In this document: piece after piece, positions 53,265 through 62,169 of the stretch
How positions within the stretch are numbered: position 1 is the stretch's first letter
Layout: the number at the start of each line of letters is the position of its first letter
From: Bilophila wadsworthia ATCC 49260
GTDB lineage: Bacteria > Desulfobacterota > Desulfovibrionia > Desulfovibrionales > Desulfovibrionaceae
Direction of reading: 5' to 3'
DNA length: 64,000 nucleotides
Assembly: GCF_000701705.1 (NCBI RefSeq)
Contig: NZ_JNJP01000002.1
Location: 1-64,000, forward strand
Translations under genes and position numbers: made by a program
The notes under the pieces: model-generated
Told to the model about the DNA's origin: nothing
Databases searched by the model: none
Seen by the model: only the letters and a program-made list of their open reading frames with translations

Positions 53265-53996
53265 TCAAGATCCAGCGAGCATCCCGACCTCGGCATAGCC
53301 GGAGGACAACACATCAACAACGACATCTCCGCAAGGAGAGCCGAGCACATCCGCACCAAGGAAAAAGGCCCACAGCGCGAGTTCCGGAGCATTGAGCGTT
53401 CCGAAGCCGGAGAACTTGATGCCAACGTGGGCGGGGAGCGCCTCACGCATGATCCGGATATGTGAGAGCGCCGGGGCACCCGCCCTGCCGGTCGAGGTCT
53501 TCACAAAGTCCACGCCCGCTTCGGCGGCACAGCGGCAAGCCGTGCGGATTTCCTCCGCATTGAGGAGCGACGTTTCGAGGATCGCCTTGACGATGATGCC
53601 CCGCCCTTCCACCGCGTTGACCACTGCGGCGATATCCCGTGTGTAGTCGTCGAAATGCCCTTCCTTCAACAGGGCAATGTTGGTCACCATGTCCACGGCG
53701 CAGGGTTTGCCGTCGACGCGGGCCACGGCATCCAAGACTTCCGCGACCTTAGCGTCGGTAGACAACGAACCGAGCGGAAACGCCGCCGAAATCCCCGCCG
53801 CAATGCCGCTGCCGTCCAGCAGTTCGGCTACCAGCGGCGTCCAGTACGGGTTCGTGAACACAGCCTTAAAACCATACGCCCGTGCGAGGGCACAGGCGTT
53901 TTCCATATCCTTGCGCGTGGCGTCGGGTGCCAGCACAGTATGATCAATGCGCGCCGCAATGTCCCGCGCGCTCCAGACGGTGCCGTTGATTCGCAT
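53265..53996 (-). CDS. deoC: DeoC/LacD-like class I aldolase family protein
   Basis: A 243-residue TIM-barrel aldolase related to deoxyribose-phosphate aldolase. The Schiff-base lysine lies in DFVKTSTGRAG and the proton-relay lysine in VGIKFSGFGT; the latter segment differs from the usual VKASGGIRT, so the substrate may not be deoxyribose 5-phosphate. AGGAGG lies 4-5 bases before the ATG. It is the last gene on the minus strand in the sugar/sugar-acid cluster, 118 bp after the SDR gene with a hairpin between. There are no nucleoside phosphorylase or phosphopentomutase genes nearby, arguing against a simple nucleoside catabolism role. Confidence 0.88.
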   Translation of the reverse strand: MRINGTVWSARDIAARIDHTVLAPDATRKDMENACALARAYGFKAVFTNPYWTPLVAELLDGSGIAAGISAAFPLGSLSTDAKVAEVLDAVARVDGKPCAVDMVTNIALLKEGHFDDYTRDIAAVVNAVEGRGIIVKAILETSLLNAEEIRTACRCAAEAGVDFVKTSTGRAGAPALSHIRIMREALPAHVGIKFSGFGTLNAPELALWAFFLGADVLGSPCGDVVVDVLSSGYAEVGMLAGS

Positions 53997-54061
53997 GGAA
54001 CCTCCTTACACTATTGGGCATCCCTTCCATACACAGACGTCCGCCGCACTTCCAATCGGGA

Positions 54062-54099
54062 GCGGCAAGAATCTTTTTCTTGGCAAAGGTTCTTGCCGC
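54062..54099 (-). other. Intra-operon hairpin between SDR and aldolase genes
   Basis: GCGGCAAGAA and TTCTTGCCGC are perfect 10-bp arms in the 117-bp gap. It could be a partial terminator or processing site. Confidence 0.6.
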
Positions 54100-54113
54100 C
54101 GGAACCCCACCCA

Positions 54114-54872
54114 TTACAGAGAAATGATGAACCCGCCGTCGATGAAGATCACCTGCCCGTTCACGAAATCCGCCGCGGGCGAGGCGAGGAAGGCCGCCAC
54201 CGAAGCCACTTCGGACGGCTTGCCCCAGCGTTTCGCCGGGGTATGGCGCATGATGTAGTCGTTGAGATCCTTGTCTTCCATGAGCGGGATGTTCATGTCC
54301 GTGGCGATGAAGCCCGGCGCGATGCCGTTGACCTGAATGTTATGTTCCGCCCATTCCGTTGCCAGCGCCCGCGTGAACTGGCGCACCGCACCCTTGGTGC
54401 TCGCGTAGGGCGATACCGTGGGGCGCGCGATTTCGGACATCAGCGAGCACAGGTTGATCACCTTGCCGCCCTTTTCCTTGAGCATGGGAAACGCCGCCCG
54501 CGATACCCGAAACACGCTGGTCAGATTCGTGTCGAGCATCTTCTGCCACAGGGCATCATCCATGTCCGCCACGGGCTCACGCAGGTTGATGCCCGCATTG
54601 TTGACGAGGATTTGCAGGCCGTTCCCGGCATCCCTGATGGTCTGCATGGCGCTTTCAATCTGCGCCTTGTCGGTCACGTCGAAGGTCAGGCCGCGTACCG
54701 CCACGTTGGGATATTTCCCCGCCAGTTCCCCGGCGGCCCGCTCCACAACCGAGCTGTTGATGTCGGACAGGAAGATGTTCGCGCCCTGATGGGCCATCGC
54801 CTCCGCGATGGCGAGGCCGATGCCGCGCCCGGAACCAGTAATGAGAGCCGTTTTACCGTTCAGAGAAAACAT
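54114..54872 (-). CDS. Short-chain dehydrogenase/reductase (gluconate 5-dehydrogenase-like)
   Basis: A 252-residue SDR with the cofactor motif TGSGRGIG, NNAG in ILVNNAGINLR, and the catalytic Ser/Tyr/Lys in LCSLMSE and YASTKGA. It resembles gluconate 5-dehydrogenase (IdnO) and KduD. In this operon with an IdnD-like zinc dehydrogenase it may interconvert keto and hydroxy forms of a sugar acid. TAAGGA lies 8 bases before the ATG. The NAD versus NADP preference is not clear. Confidence 0.93.
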   Translation of the reverse strand: MFSLNGKTALITGSGRGIGLAIAEAMAHQGANIFLSDINSSVVERAAGELAGKYPNVAVRGLTFDVTDKAQIESAMQTIRDAGNGLQILVNNAGINLREPVADMDDALWQKMLDTNLTSVFRVSRAAFPMLKEKGGKVINLCSLMSEIARPTVSPYASTKGAVRQFTRALATEWAEHNIQVNGIAPGFIATDMNIPLMEDKDLNDYIMRHTPAKRWGKPSEVASVAAFLASPAADFVNGQVIFIDGGFIISL

Positions 54873-54975
54873 GATTGCATCCTTACTGTAATGGTTGAAG
54901 GAATTCCTCGGGGTATGCCGCACCGAAACATTCCAGCAAAAGAAAAATGCCGCCTGTTTGCTAAGGGATATAGCC

Positions 54976-55773
54976 TCACACGCCCAGCGCGCGGGTGAAG
55001 GCCAGACCGCTGCGGGCCTCGCCTTCCGGATCGGATCCGGGGATGGCTTCGATGCCGAGAAACCCTTCGTAGCCCACGGCCTTGAGGCAGGCCACGACAT
55101 CCGGCAGCGCCATGCAGCCCATACCGGGCACGGCGCGGGTGTTGTCCACAAAATGGACGTGCCGCACAAGCGACCCGGCGCGGCAGATGGCTCCGCACAC
55201 GGACGCTTCCTCAATATTCATATGGAAGAGATCGAGAAGGAGCCCGAGATTGGCGGGTTTTCCAGCACGCTCGCACAGGTCGATGGCCTGATCCGTTGTA
55301 TGGATGGAGTCGATTTCGTAACGGCAGATCGGCTCCAAGAGCACGTCTACACCGAAAGACGCCGCCAGTTGACAATACGCGGCGAGGCCGTCGGCCATGC
55401 GGGGCAGGCTGCCCGGATCGTTGCGGTGCCATCCCCGGATGAACCCAATGTTCGGCATGGCACCGAGCACGGCGCACTGCTCAAGATGGTACTTCGAACG
55501 CTCGAGCAGTTCGGACAACCTCCCGGCATCATTCAAATACAAACCGTCGGCCATGAGATCGCCCTGCGCTGCAAGCATGGTAGCCCGCAACCCGTTACGG
55601 TCCAGCGCGGCTTTGGCGGTACGGGCATCCGTGCCCTGCGGATCGGGGAAAAACATATCGATGCCGTCATAGCCGAGCCCTGCGAGAAGCGCACAGCGCG
55701 CCTCCAGATCGCCCGCGAACATGATCTGCGGCATGGCGCACGGCGTGGCGGCGACGGAAATACTGATATTCAT
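54976..55773 (-). CDS. TIM-barrel sugar isomerase/epimerase
   Basis: A 265-residue AP-endonuclease-2-like TIM barrel (hydroxypyruvate isomerase, IolE/IolI, tagatose epimerase family). Glu in LLEPICRY, Asp in LLLDLFHMNIEE, His in HVHFVDNTR and Glu in LGIEAIPG form the usual metal/active-site set. The family is secure; the substrate is unknown but presumably an oxidised sugar of this operon. TGAGG precedes the ATG; the stop is 103 bp upstream of the SDR start. Confidence 0.9.
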   Translation of the reverse strand: MNISISVAATPCAMPQIMFAGDLEARCALLAGLGYDGIDMFFPDPQGTDARTAKAALDRNGLRATMLAAQGDLMADGLYLNDAGRLSELLERSKYHLEQCAVLGAMPNIGFIRGWHRNDPGSLPRMADGLAAYCQLAASFGVDVLLEPICRYEIDSIHTTDQAIDLCERAGKPANLGLLLDLFHMNIEEASVCGAICRAGSLVRHVHFVDNTRAVPGMGCMALPDVVACLKAVGYEGFLGIEAIPGSDPEGEARSGLAFTRALGV

Positions 55774-55780
55774 AACAACC

Positions 55781-56815
55781 TCACAGTGCCGGTCCGGTCA
55801 GAACGACTTTCATGGATCGGGTCTTGTCGCTGGCGGCGAGAATGGCCTCTTCCGCCTTTTCCAGCGGATAGGAAGCGGTGATCAGGGGCGACAGATCAAG
55901 CCGCCCCGATTCCACGAGGCGGGCGGCAAGCGGGAATTCCTGATAGGCGCGCAGCGAGCCGCAGACCGTGACTTCCTTGCGGATGACCATCGTGTTGACC
56001 GGATAGGCCACCTCCTCTTCGCCGAGGAACCCGACATGCACGACCGTACCGCCGGGCGCGGCGCTCCTCAGGCAGGTGTTCATGCCACCCACGGAACCGG
56101 ACGCCTCAAAGCAGGCTTCACAGGCATTGGCGAGATCGGTCAGCGCGGGATCGGCGGCCTTGAACGCCGCGTCCGCACCGAGCCTCACCGCCACGGACAG
56201 CGGGAACGCCTCCATATCGCTGATAGCCACGGACGCCGCACCGTTCAGGCGGGCAACGGCGGCGATGAGGCAGCCCACCGGACCCGCCCCGCTGACGAAC
56301 ACCCGCTTGCCGAGCAGATTCCCGGCGCGGGCCACAGCGTGCAGGGCGATGGCGAGGGGTTCCACGCAGGCGGCCTGATCAAGCGGCATGGCGTCGCTGA
56401 CCGCCACGCACTGCCGGGCCTGCACCATCGGGTATTCGACCATGATCCCCTGTACATGCGGAGTCCGGGCCGCCGATCCGTAATAACGCAGATCCGGGCA
56501 GAGGTTCTGGTGCCCGGACCGGCAATAGCCGCACGTTCCGCATTCATCGGTAGGGTTGATGATGACCTTCTGGCCCGGCACAAGGCCGGATACGCCGGGG
56601 CCGATTGCATCGACCACGCCGCTCAGTTCGTGCCCGAGGATCATGGGCTCACGGACCACGGCGTTCCCGACGCGCCCGATATGGTAATAATGAAGATCGC
56701 TCCCACAAATGCCCACGCCGCCCATGCGCAGACGGACGAAACCCGGCTGCGGCTCGGAGACGGGGCGCTCCTCAATGCGGAGGTCTTTAGGACCGTACAA
56801 TACGCATGCTTTCAT
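55781..56815 (-). CDS. Zinc-dependent alcohol dehydrogenase, L-idonate 5-dehydrogenase-like
   Basis: A 344-residue MDR enzyme, the length of IdnD (343 aa in E. coli). Catalytic zinc ligands are in GICGSDLHYY, GHE and, further on, E in CVEPLAIA; the structural zinc Cys set is CGTCGYCRSGHQNLC. The nucleotide motif is GAGPVGC. It would oxidise a secondary alcohol of a sugar or sugar acid with NAD(P)+. The gene is 7 bp upstream of the isomerase gene. AAGGAA lies 8 bases before the ATG. Confidence 0.92.
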   Translation of the reverse strand: MKACVLYGPKDLRIEERPVSEPQPGFVRLRMGGVGICGSDLHYYHIGRVGNAVVREPMILGHELSGVVDAIGPGVSGLVPGQKVIINPTDECGTCGYCRSGHQNLCPDLRYYGSAARTPHVQGIMVEYPMVQARQCVAVSDAMPLDQAACVEPLAIALHAVARAGNLLGKRVFVSGAGPVGCLIAAVARLNGAASVAISDMEAFPLSVAVRLGADAAFKAADPALTDLANACEACFEASGSVGGMNTCLRSAAPGGTVVHVGFLGEEEVAYPVNTMVIRKEVTVCGSLRAYQEFPLAARLVESGRLDLSPLITASYPLEKAEEAILAASDKTRSMKVVLTGPAL

Positions 56816-56973
56816 GGCGCCGTTCCTTTCAAAGTGCCTTGGTTCGGGCGTCCCGCAGGGGGAATGCGGAACGCCCGGGGTTGGGGTGGAGGAGATTTTG
56901 TTTTGTCTGTATTGCGTATAAAGAGGCAATTCCCTCCCAGCGCTTCCCGCAGCCTTGCAACAGGAAACTCCCA

Positions 56974-57056
56974 CGCCGGGTCAAGGGGGCGCTTGCCCCC
57001 TTGCGGAATACGGAGGCAGCGCCTCTGCCGAGGGGTACGGGGGCGCGCAGCCCCCG
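56974..57056 (+). repeat. Dispersed multi-hairpin repeat, copy 2
   Basis: The order matches copy 1 (33009-33094): CAAGGGGGC/GCCCCCTTG, then GGAGGCAGCGCCTCTGCC, then a CGGGGGCGC-type stem. It lies in the 246-bp gap between the IolC fusion gene and the dehydrogenase gene, within one operon. Confidence 0.8.
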
Positions 57057-57061
57057 AAAAA

Positions 57062-58984
57062 CTACCCGCGGTTGCGCCCGTTCCACGCGCGGGCCAGCCG
57101 CAGGAAGCAATCCCGCATGGTCGCCACGGCGTCCTCATCGGACATCTGCCCGGCAAACCACTTGCGGGCCGGTTCGAGGAAGATGCTCCGCCCGATGGCG
57201 AACCCAAGCGCGCGCGGCGATTCGGGCAGCGCGGCGAACCGCTTCACCAGCTCGGCTTCCGCCACGTTGAGCCCGAGGAACAGAATGCCCCGGCAGTACG
57301 GATCGTATTCGCCGATCAACGCTTCGATGGCCTGCCACGTGCCTTGGTCGGCTACGGGCAGGATCTTCCAATAGTCGGGGTACACGCCAAGCTCGTAGCA
57401 GCGGCGCATCCAACGCAGCAGGCAGGCGTCCTGCTCTTCCCGCGTCTGCGGCTGGTCGACGATGATTTCCAACAGGAGATCATGCCCGGTGCTCCGCGCC
57501 CCCGAGAAGAGGCGGCACAGCTGGCGCTCGTTCTCTTCCACGACCTCGGGCGCATCCTTCGCACCGGGGCGGAACAGGCATTTCACCACATGGTTCTCAG
57601 GCCACGCCTGAAGCGTCGAACCCACGTCGGCCTTGCCCTCGAACATGAGCGGGTTAACCCCGGTCTTTTCAATGGAACGGCCCACCCAGAACGGATAGCG
57701 GTTGCTCTCGAACAGGACGGACTGGCCGTACGTGTCGTCCACGAGAATGCCCACATCGTTCTGGCCTTCAAGCTCCGAGGAGGCTTCCGCCACGGCCCGG
57801 AAAGCCAGATTCTTGAAGGCGGTAATGGCTTTGGCGTCGCGGCCCGTTTCGGCGGCCAGAGCGGAGAAGGGATCACGGTGGTCAAAGGCGAACACGGCGA
57901 GGTTCTTCCACTTGTTGCGACGGTTGGTGGCCCAGTGGATCTGTTCGAGCATGGCGTCTTCGCGCAGCCACTTATGCTTGCTGCCGTGGCTGACGAAGTA
58001 TTGCAGCTCGGTCCAGCTCGGATAGGCTGAGGAGCAGCCGAGGCGGGACACGGCGAACGCCCCGGCGGCATTGGCGTAACGGCAGCAGGAGGCCAGATCC
58101 TCATTGCGCAGCCAGCCGCGCAGGAAGCCGGACATGAACCCGTCGCCCGCGCCGATGGAGTTGAACACCTTCACCGGGAAGCCCGGATAGACCACTTCAT
58201 CCACGAAGCTGTCCGGAATATCCCCGGGCAGCGCGGCGCAGCCCTTGTCCCCGAGCTTGAAGACGAGGAGCGCCTTCGAGAGCCTACGGACTTCGCGCAG
58301 GGCTTCCATCGCCTCGGTCTTGCCGCCCGCGATGAAGAATTCCTCCTCCGTACCCACAATAAGGTCGAAGTACGGAAGGACTTTCTTGTATTCGGAGGTC
58401 ACCTGCTCGGACGCCTCGGCCCAGCGGCTGGACCCGGCGTCGTGCCCCTGCAATCCCCACAAGTTGGGGCGGAAGTCGATGTCGAGGATGCACTTGAGGC
58501 CGAGGCGCTTTGCGGTTTCAAGCACCTTCATGGTCGCGGACCGCACGCCCTCGCGCGAGAGGTGCGTGCCCGTCACCAGTACGGCCCCGGCCCGGGCCAG
58601 ATAGTCCGGATCGATGTCCTCGGCGGTCAGGCCCATGTCGGCGCAGTTTTCCCGGTACTGGATGAGCGGGAAGTCGTTGTCGCCCCGGATGCTCAGGAGC
58701 ACCATCGCGGTGAGCCGCTTGGGATCGGTCTTCACGGCGCTGACGTCCACGCCTTCGCAGGAGAGCTGCCACTTGAGGTAACGGCCGTTGTCTTCCTGCC
58801 CCACGCCGGTGATCGCGCCCACCCGCAGACCGAGCCGGGACGTGCCGATGGCGATGTTCATGGGGCTTCCACCCACGGATTTGGTAAAGGTCATGGCCCG
58901 CTCCAGCGGGACGCCGAATTCGCCGCTGTAGAGATCCACGCACGACCGGCCGATACAAATCAGGTCAAAGTCCTTTTCAGACAT
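57062..58984 (-). CDS. iolC: IolC-DUF2090 fusion: 5-dehydro-2-deoxygluconokinase with aldolase-like domain
   Basis: A 640-residue two-domain enzyme. The first ~330 residues are a PfkB sugar kinase: VGGSPMNIAIGTSRLG near the N-terminus and the catalytic NSIGAGDGFMSGF near 270-283. From about 345 to the end is a DUF2090 domain (FDHRDPF, GILVDDTYGQSVL, YPDYWKI), a class I aldolase-like domain that is fused to IolC in many proteobacteria and thought to split 5-dehydro-2-deoxygluconate 6-phosphate. The rest of the inositol pathway (IolG, E, D, B) is missing here. AGGGAG lies 7 bases before the ATG. It is followed by the dehydrogenase-isomerase-SDR-aldolase genes. Confidence 0.93.
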   Translation of the reverse strand: MSEKDFDLICIGRSCVDLYSGEFGVPLERAMTFTKSVGGSPMNIAIGTSRLGLRVGAITGVGQEDNGRYLKWQLSCEGVDVSAVKTDPKRLTAMVLLSIRGDNDFPLIQYRENCADMGLTAEDIDPDYLARAGAVLVTGTHLSREGVRSATMKVLETAKRLGLKCILDIDFRPNLWGLQGHDAGSSRWAEASEQVTSEYKKVLPYFDLIVGTEEEFFIAGGKTEAMEALREVRRLSKALLVFKLGDKGCAALPGDIPDSFVDEVVYPGFPVKVFNSIGAGDGFMSGFLRGWLRNEDLASCCRYANAAGAFAVSRLGCSSAYPSWTELQYFVSHGSKHKWLREDAMLEQIHWATNRRNKWKNLAVFAFDHRDPFSALAAETGRDAKAITAFKNLAFRAVAEASSELEGQNDVGILVDDTYGQSVLFESNRYPFWVGRSIEKTGVNPLMFEGKADVGSTLQAWPENHVVKCLFRPGAKDAPEVVEENERQLCRLFSGARSTGHDLLLEIIVDQPQTREEQDACLLRWMRRCYELGVYPDYWKILPVADQGTWQAIEALIGEYDPYCRGILFLGLNVAEAELVKRFAALPESPRALGFAIGRSIFLEPARKWFAGQMSDEDAVATMRDCFLRLARAWNGRNRG

Positions 58985-59003
58985 ATCCGAACTCCCTATC
59001 AAA

Positions 59004-60290
59004 CTAGTATTGCCCCGTCAGGCGCGGAAGCCACAAGGGCAGATCCTGCCACAGGATCAGCATTATGATGAAACAGATGATCAGCATCATGTAGGGGAAA
59101 GCACCCTTGGCCACCCGCTCGAAGCTGATGCCCGACAGGTTTTGGGCAATGAACAGGTTCACCCCCAGCGGCGGCGAAAGCAGCGCCACCTCGTTGGTGA
59201 TGACCCAGAAGATGCCGAAGAACACGGGATCGATGCCGACCTTGGTGATCAGGGGCAGGAAAATAGGCGCGAGGATGACGATGGTGGCGAGGGTTTCCAT
59301 GAACATCCCGAGGAACAGCAGCAGAAGCCCGATGAGCACCAGAATGACATACGGATTGTCCGTCAGGGTGATCATGGCGTTGGCGAGCTGGTGCGGGATG
59401 CGCTGCATGGTCAGGATGCGCCCGAACAGCGTGGACACGCCGAGCACGATGATGATGCTGCCCGCCGAGACGTTGGTCAGCTTGATCGCGTCCCAGAGCT
59501 GGATGATCTTCAGCTCACGGGTGATGCACGTCCCGACGAACAGGGCGTAGAACACCGCCACCACCGAAGCCTCCACCGGCGTGCAGATCCCGGCGTAAAT
59601 ACTGCCGAGGATGATGACCGGGGCCATCAGGGAGAAGAAATTCTTGCGGAACATGGGCCAGAAATGGGCACCCTTGTCCTCGTCCACGGTTCCGGTGAAC
59701 CCGGCGCGGCGGGCAAGGAAATAGGCCATGAGCATCATCATGAGCCCGAGCACGAAGCCCGGCACGAACCCGGCGGTAAACAACGCCGCGATGGATGTAT
59801 TGGCGATGATGCCATAGATGATCATCGGGTTGCTCGGCGGGATCAGGATGCCGAGGGTGCCGCCCGTGGCGCACACGCCAGCCGCGTATTCCGGCGAATA
59901 GCCGCGCCGGACCATCGTGGGGATCATGATGCTGCCCATGGCGGCGACCGTGCCCGGGCCCGAGCCGATCATGGCGGCGAAGAACAGGCAGCCCAGAATG
60001 GTGGTGATGCCGAGGCCGCCGCGTATCCGGCCCACGAACAGCGAGGCCACGTCGACGATCTGGCGGGCCATGCCGCCCTTTTCCATGAGTGCGCCCGCGA
60101 AGATGAAGCCCACCACGGCGAGCAGCGGGAACATGTCCATCACCTTGAGCATGTCGAGCGCGACGATGCGCATGGGGATATTGGTCAAAATAAGGGCAAG
60201 GGTGGAGGCCACGCCGAGCGACACGAAAATGGGGCAGCCCACGATGAGGCAGAAGGCCATAACAATCCAAAGAACGGCATCGGCGGACAT
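59004..60290 (-). CDS. dctM: TRAP transporter large permease DctM (sugar-acid cluster)
   Basis: A 428-residue permease with about twelve helices; GILIPPSNPMIIYGI and GSGPGTVAAMGSIMIPTM are the family signatures. It starts 1 bp after the dctQ stop with AGGAGG 6 bases upstream and ends 19 bp before the IolC-fusion start, so transport and catabolism are transcribed together. Confidence 0.95.
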   Translation of the reverse strand: MSADAVLWIVMAFCLIVGCPIFVSLGVASTLALILTNIPMRIVALDMLKVMDMFPLLAVVGFIFAGALMEKGGMARQIVDVASLFVGRIRGGLGITTILGCLFFAAMIGSGPGTVAAMGSIMIPTMVRRGYSPEYAAGVCATGGTLGILIPPSNPMIIYGIIANTSIAALFTAGFVPGFVLGLMMMLMAYFLARRAGFTGTVDEDKGAHFWPMFRKNFFSLMAPVIILGSIYAGICTPVEASVVAVFYALFVGTCITRELKIIQLWDAIKLTNVSAGSIIIVLGVSTLFGRILTMQRIPHQLANAMITLTDNPYVILVLIGLLLLFLGMFMETLATIVILAPIFLPLITKVGIDPVFFGIFWVITNEVALLSPPLGVNLFIAQNLSGISFERVAKGAFPYMMLIICFIIMLILWQDLPLWLPRLTGQY

Positions 60291-60291
60291 G

Positions 60292-60798
60292 CTACACCTC
60301 CTCCTGCTGTTGACCGAGGATGGAAACGCCGCCCCGGAAATGCCGGTACCACCGCTGGAGGATGCGGAAGCTCTGGAGCGTGAAGGCGGCGGGAACGGCG
60401 AAATAGACGTAACGCAGATCAAGCAGCATACTGCCCGACACCATAGGGCGGGTGGACATGCTGTCGATGAGCAGCGCGCCCTGATAGATCACCGTGGCGT
60501 TGAACCCGAGCCAGAGCAGATCCGCCAGCATGAGCAGGCCCACGCGCACGGGCGCGGGGAGCTTCTGGGTGTGCGCGGTCACCCGGATGTGCGCACCCTT
60601 GCAGGCTACGAGGCTCGCCGCGAAATAGACGAGATAGAGGAAGGAGAAACGGCACAGTTCTTCCGAAAACGTGAGCCCGTGCCCGAACGCGAACCGGACG
60701 ACCACCTGCGCCATGAGCATGATCATGATGCCGACGAGCAGGACGCCGCAAAGCGCGTCTTCAAAGTGAACGTCGAGCCATGCAAGCAGATTCTTCAT
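60292..60798 (-). CDS. dctQ: TRAP transporter small permease DctQ
   Basis: A 168-residue, four-helix TRAP small permease with the family pattern SEELCRFSFLYLVYFAAS. The gap from the upstream dctP is 55 bp and contains a GCGGCC/GGCCGC hairpin. It works with the DctM encoded immediately downstream. Confidence 0.93.
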   Translation of the reverse strand: MKNLLAWLDVHFEDALCGVLLVGIMIMLMAQVVVRFAFGHGLTFSEELCRFSFLYLVYFAASLVACKGAHIRVTAHTQKLPAPVRVGLLMLADLLWLGFNATVIYQGALLIDSMSTRPMVSGSMLLDLRYVYFAVPAAFTLQSFRILQRWYRHFRGGVSILGQQQEEV

Positions 60799-60820
60799 AG
60801 CGGAACTCCTGAGGGGAGGA

Positions 60821-60836
60821 GCGGCCCGAAGGCCGC
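60821..60836 (-). other. Intra-operon hairpin between dctP and dctQ
   Basis: GCGGCC-CGAA-GGCCGC forms a tetraloop hairpin, in the same position as the hairpin at 45433-45456 of the other TRAP operon. Confidence 0.6.
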
Positions 60837-60853
60837 CCCCGTCAAACCTGGAC

Positions 60854-61876
60854 TTATCTGGGGAGCTGGCGTCCCAGCGTCTTCATGAAGGCCTCAACGA
60901 TTTCAAGGTTCTTGATCTGGGGATAGAACTGGGGCCAGATGCTGACGGCCCGCTTCATCCACTCGTCCTCATCCGTGGGCACGCCGCAGAAGACCATGCC
61001 CTTTTCCTTCAGGAACTCACGGGAGGCGCTTTCCTGCTTGTCGAGCAGGGCGCGCATTTCGACGGTGGTTTCGTGCCCGGCCTCGATGATGGCCTGCTGC
61101 ACGTCGGCGGGCAGGGAACGCAACCAGTCCACGTTCACGACCACGGGGCCGGTCCACAGCTTGTAGTGGGGTTCGGTGATGTACTTCTGCACTTCATAGA
61201 AGCGGTTGGTGGCGATGGAGACCAGCGGGTTGTCCTGACCGTCCACGACCTTCTGCTGGAGGGCGTTGAAGGTTTCGTCCATGGCCATGGGAACCGGGTC
61301 CGTGCCCCAGGCGCGGTACACGCCGATCATGATCGGGTTGTTGGGGGTACGGATCTTGACCGGAGCGAGGTCGGCCAGCTTGGCAACGGGCTGCTTGCTG
61401 TTGGTGATGAAGCGGAAGCCCTGCGAATGCCACGCGATGGCGATGGTGCCGCTTTCGGCTTCCATGCGCTTGTTGATGAGATCCCAGTTCTGATCGACGC
61501 AATCGTCGAATTCCTTGACGCTCTTGAAGATGTAGGGAAGGTCGAACGCTCCGAGGGAGGGGGCGAAGATCGAGGCGTTGTTCACCGCGAGCACAGTCAT
61601 CTGGAGGATGCCCTGCTGCACGTCCTGAAAGCTGCGCTCCTCGCTGCCGATCTGCCCGGCGGGGAATTCCTGAATCTCGATGCGATCCGCGCCGAGCTTC
61701 TTGACCAGCTTGTCGTTCATCTTCGTGACGAGCGCATGGTAGGGGTCCATGTCCGAAGGCGTGTTGCTGTGCGCGAAACGGATGACGATCTTGTCCGCCG
61801 CGTTCGCGGGGGCCGGCGCGGCCCAGATCAGGCCGGCGCAGACAAGGGACAGAAGGGTGAAAAGACCTTTGCGCAT
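60854..61876 (-). CDS. dctP: TRAP periplasmic binding protein DctP (sugar-acid cluster)
   Basis: A 340-residue binding protein with signal peptide MRKGLFTLLSLVCAGLIW. KIRTPNNPIMIG carries the conserved carboxylate-binding Arg, indicating an acidic ligand such as a sugar acid, in line with the IolC/IdnD-like enzymes encoded downstream. GGAGAG is 7 bases before the ATG. It is the first gene of the operon, with a 290-bp control region ahead that includes a perfect palindrome at 62021-62039. Confidence 0.94.
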   Translation of the reverse strand: MRKGLFTLLSLVCAGLIWAAPAPANAADKIVIRFAHSNTPSDMDPYHALVTKMNDKLVKKLGADRIEIQEFPAGQIGSEERSFQDVQQGILQMTVLAVNNASIFAPSLGAFDLPYIFKSVKEFDDCVDQNWDLINKRMEAESGTIAIAWHSQGFRFITNSKQPVAKLADLAPVKIRTPNNPIMIGVYRAWGTDPVPMAMDETFNALQQKVVDGQDNPLVSIATNRFYEVQKYITEPHYKLWTGPVVVNVDWLRSLPADVQQAIIEAGHETTVEMRALLDKQESASREFLKEKGMVFCGVPTDEDEWMKRAVSIWPQFYPQIKNLEIVEAFMKTLGRQLPR

Positions 61877-62020
61877 ATGAAACTCTCCGGTTTGAGGGTG
61901 GCGCCGTCATGTTCCGAAAGGAACAATCCGGCGGACTAACGGGATTGCCGTCACCAGTCCGAGAACCAATACTGCGTCTATTCTGTTTCATTCCATCTCC
62001 GAAACGTCGTTTTGTGTCAA

Positions 62021-62039
62021 TACATTTTCAAAAAATGTA
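62021..62039. promoter_or_regulatory. Perfect palindrome, candidate operator for the sugar-acid operon
   Basis: TACATTTT-CAA-AAAATGTA (8-bp arms, 3-bp centre) lies about 145 bp upstream of the TRAP binding-protein gene. A DeoR-type regulator is encoded next door and may bind here. Confidence 0.5.
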
Positions 62040-62040
62040 C

Positions 62041-62081
62041 AAAAAAATACAGCATCCATTCGGCATGAACGGATGCTGTAT
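62041..62081 (-). terminator. Terminator of the HAD-DeoR transcript
   Basis: ATACAGCATCC pairs with GGATGCTGTAT and, on the minus strand, is followed by at least six T. It lies about 90 bp after the DeoR stop and just before the sugar-acid operon promoter region. Confidence 0.85.
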
Positions 62082-62169
62082 TTTATATTTATTTAATTTC
62101 AATATGTTAAAAAAATATAGAATCCTTTCCAAAAATATTGAGCGTCATATAGTTGTAAAATTTATTCCA

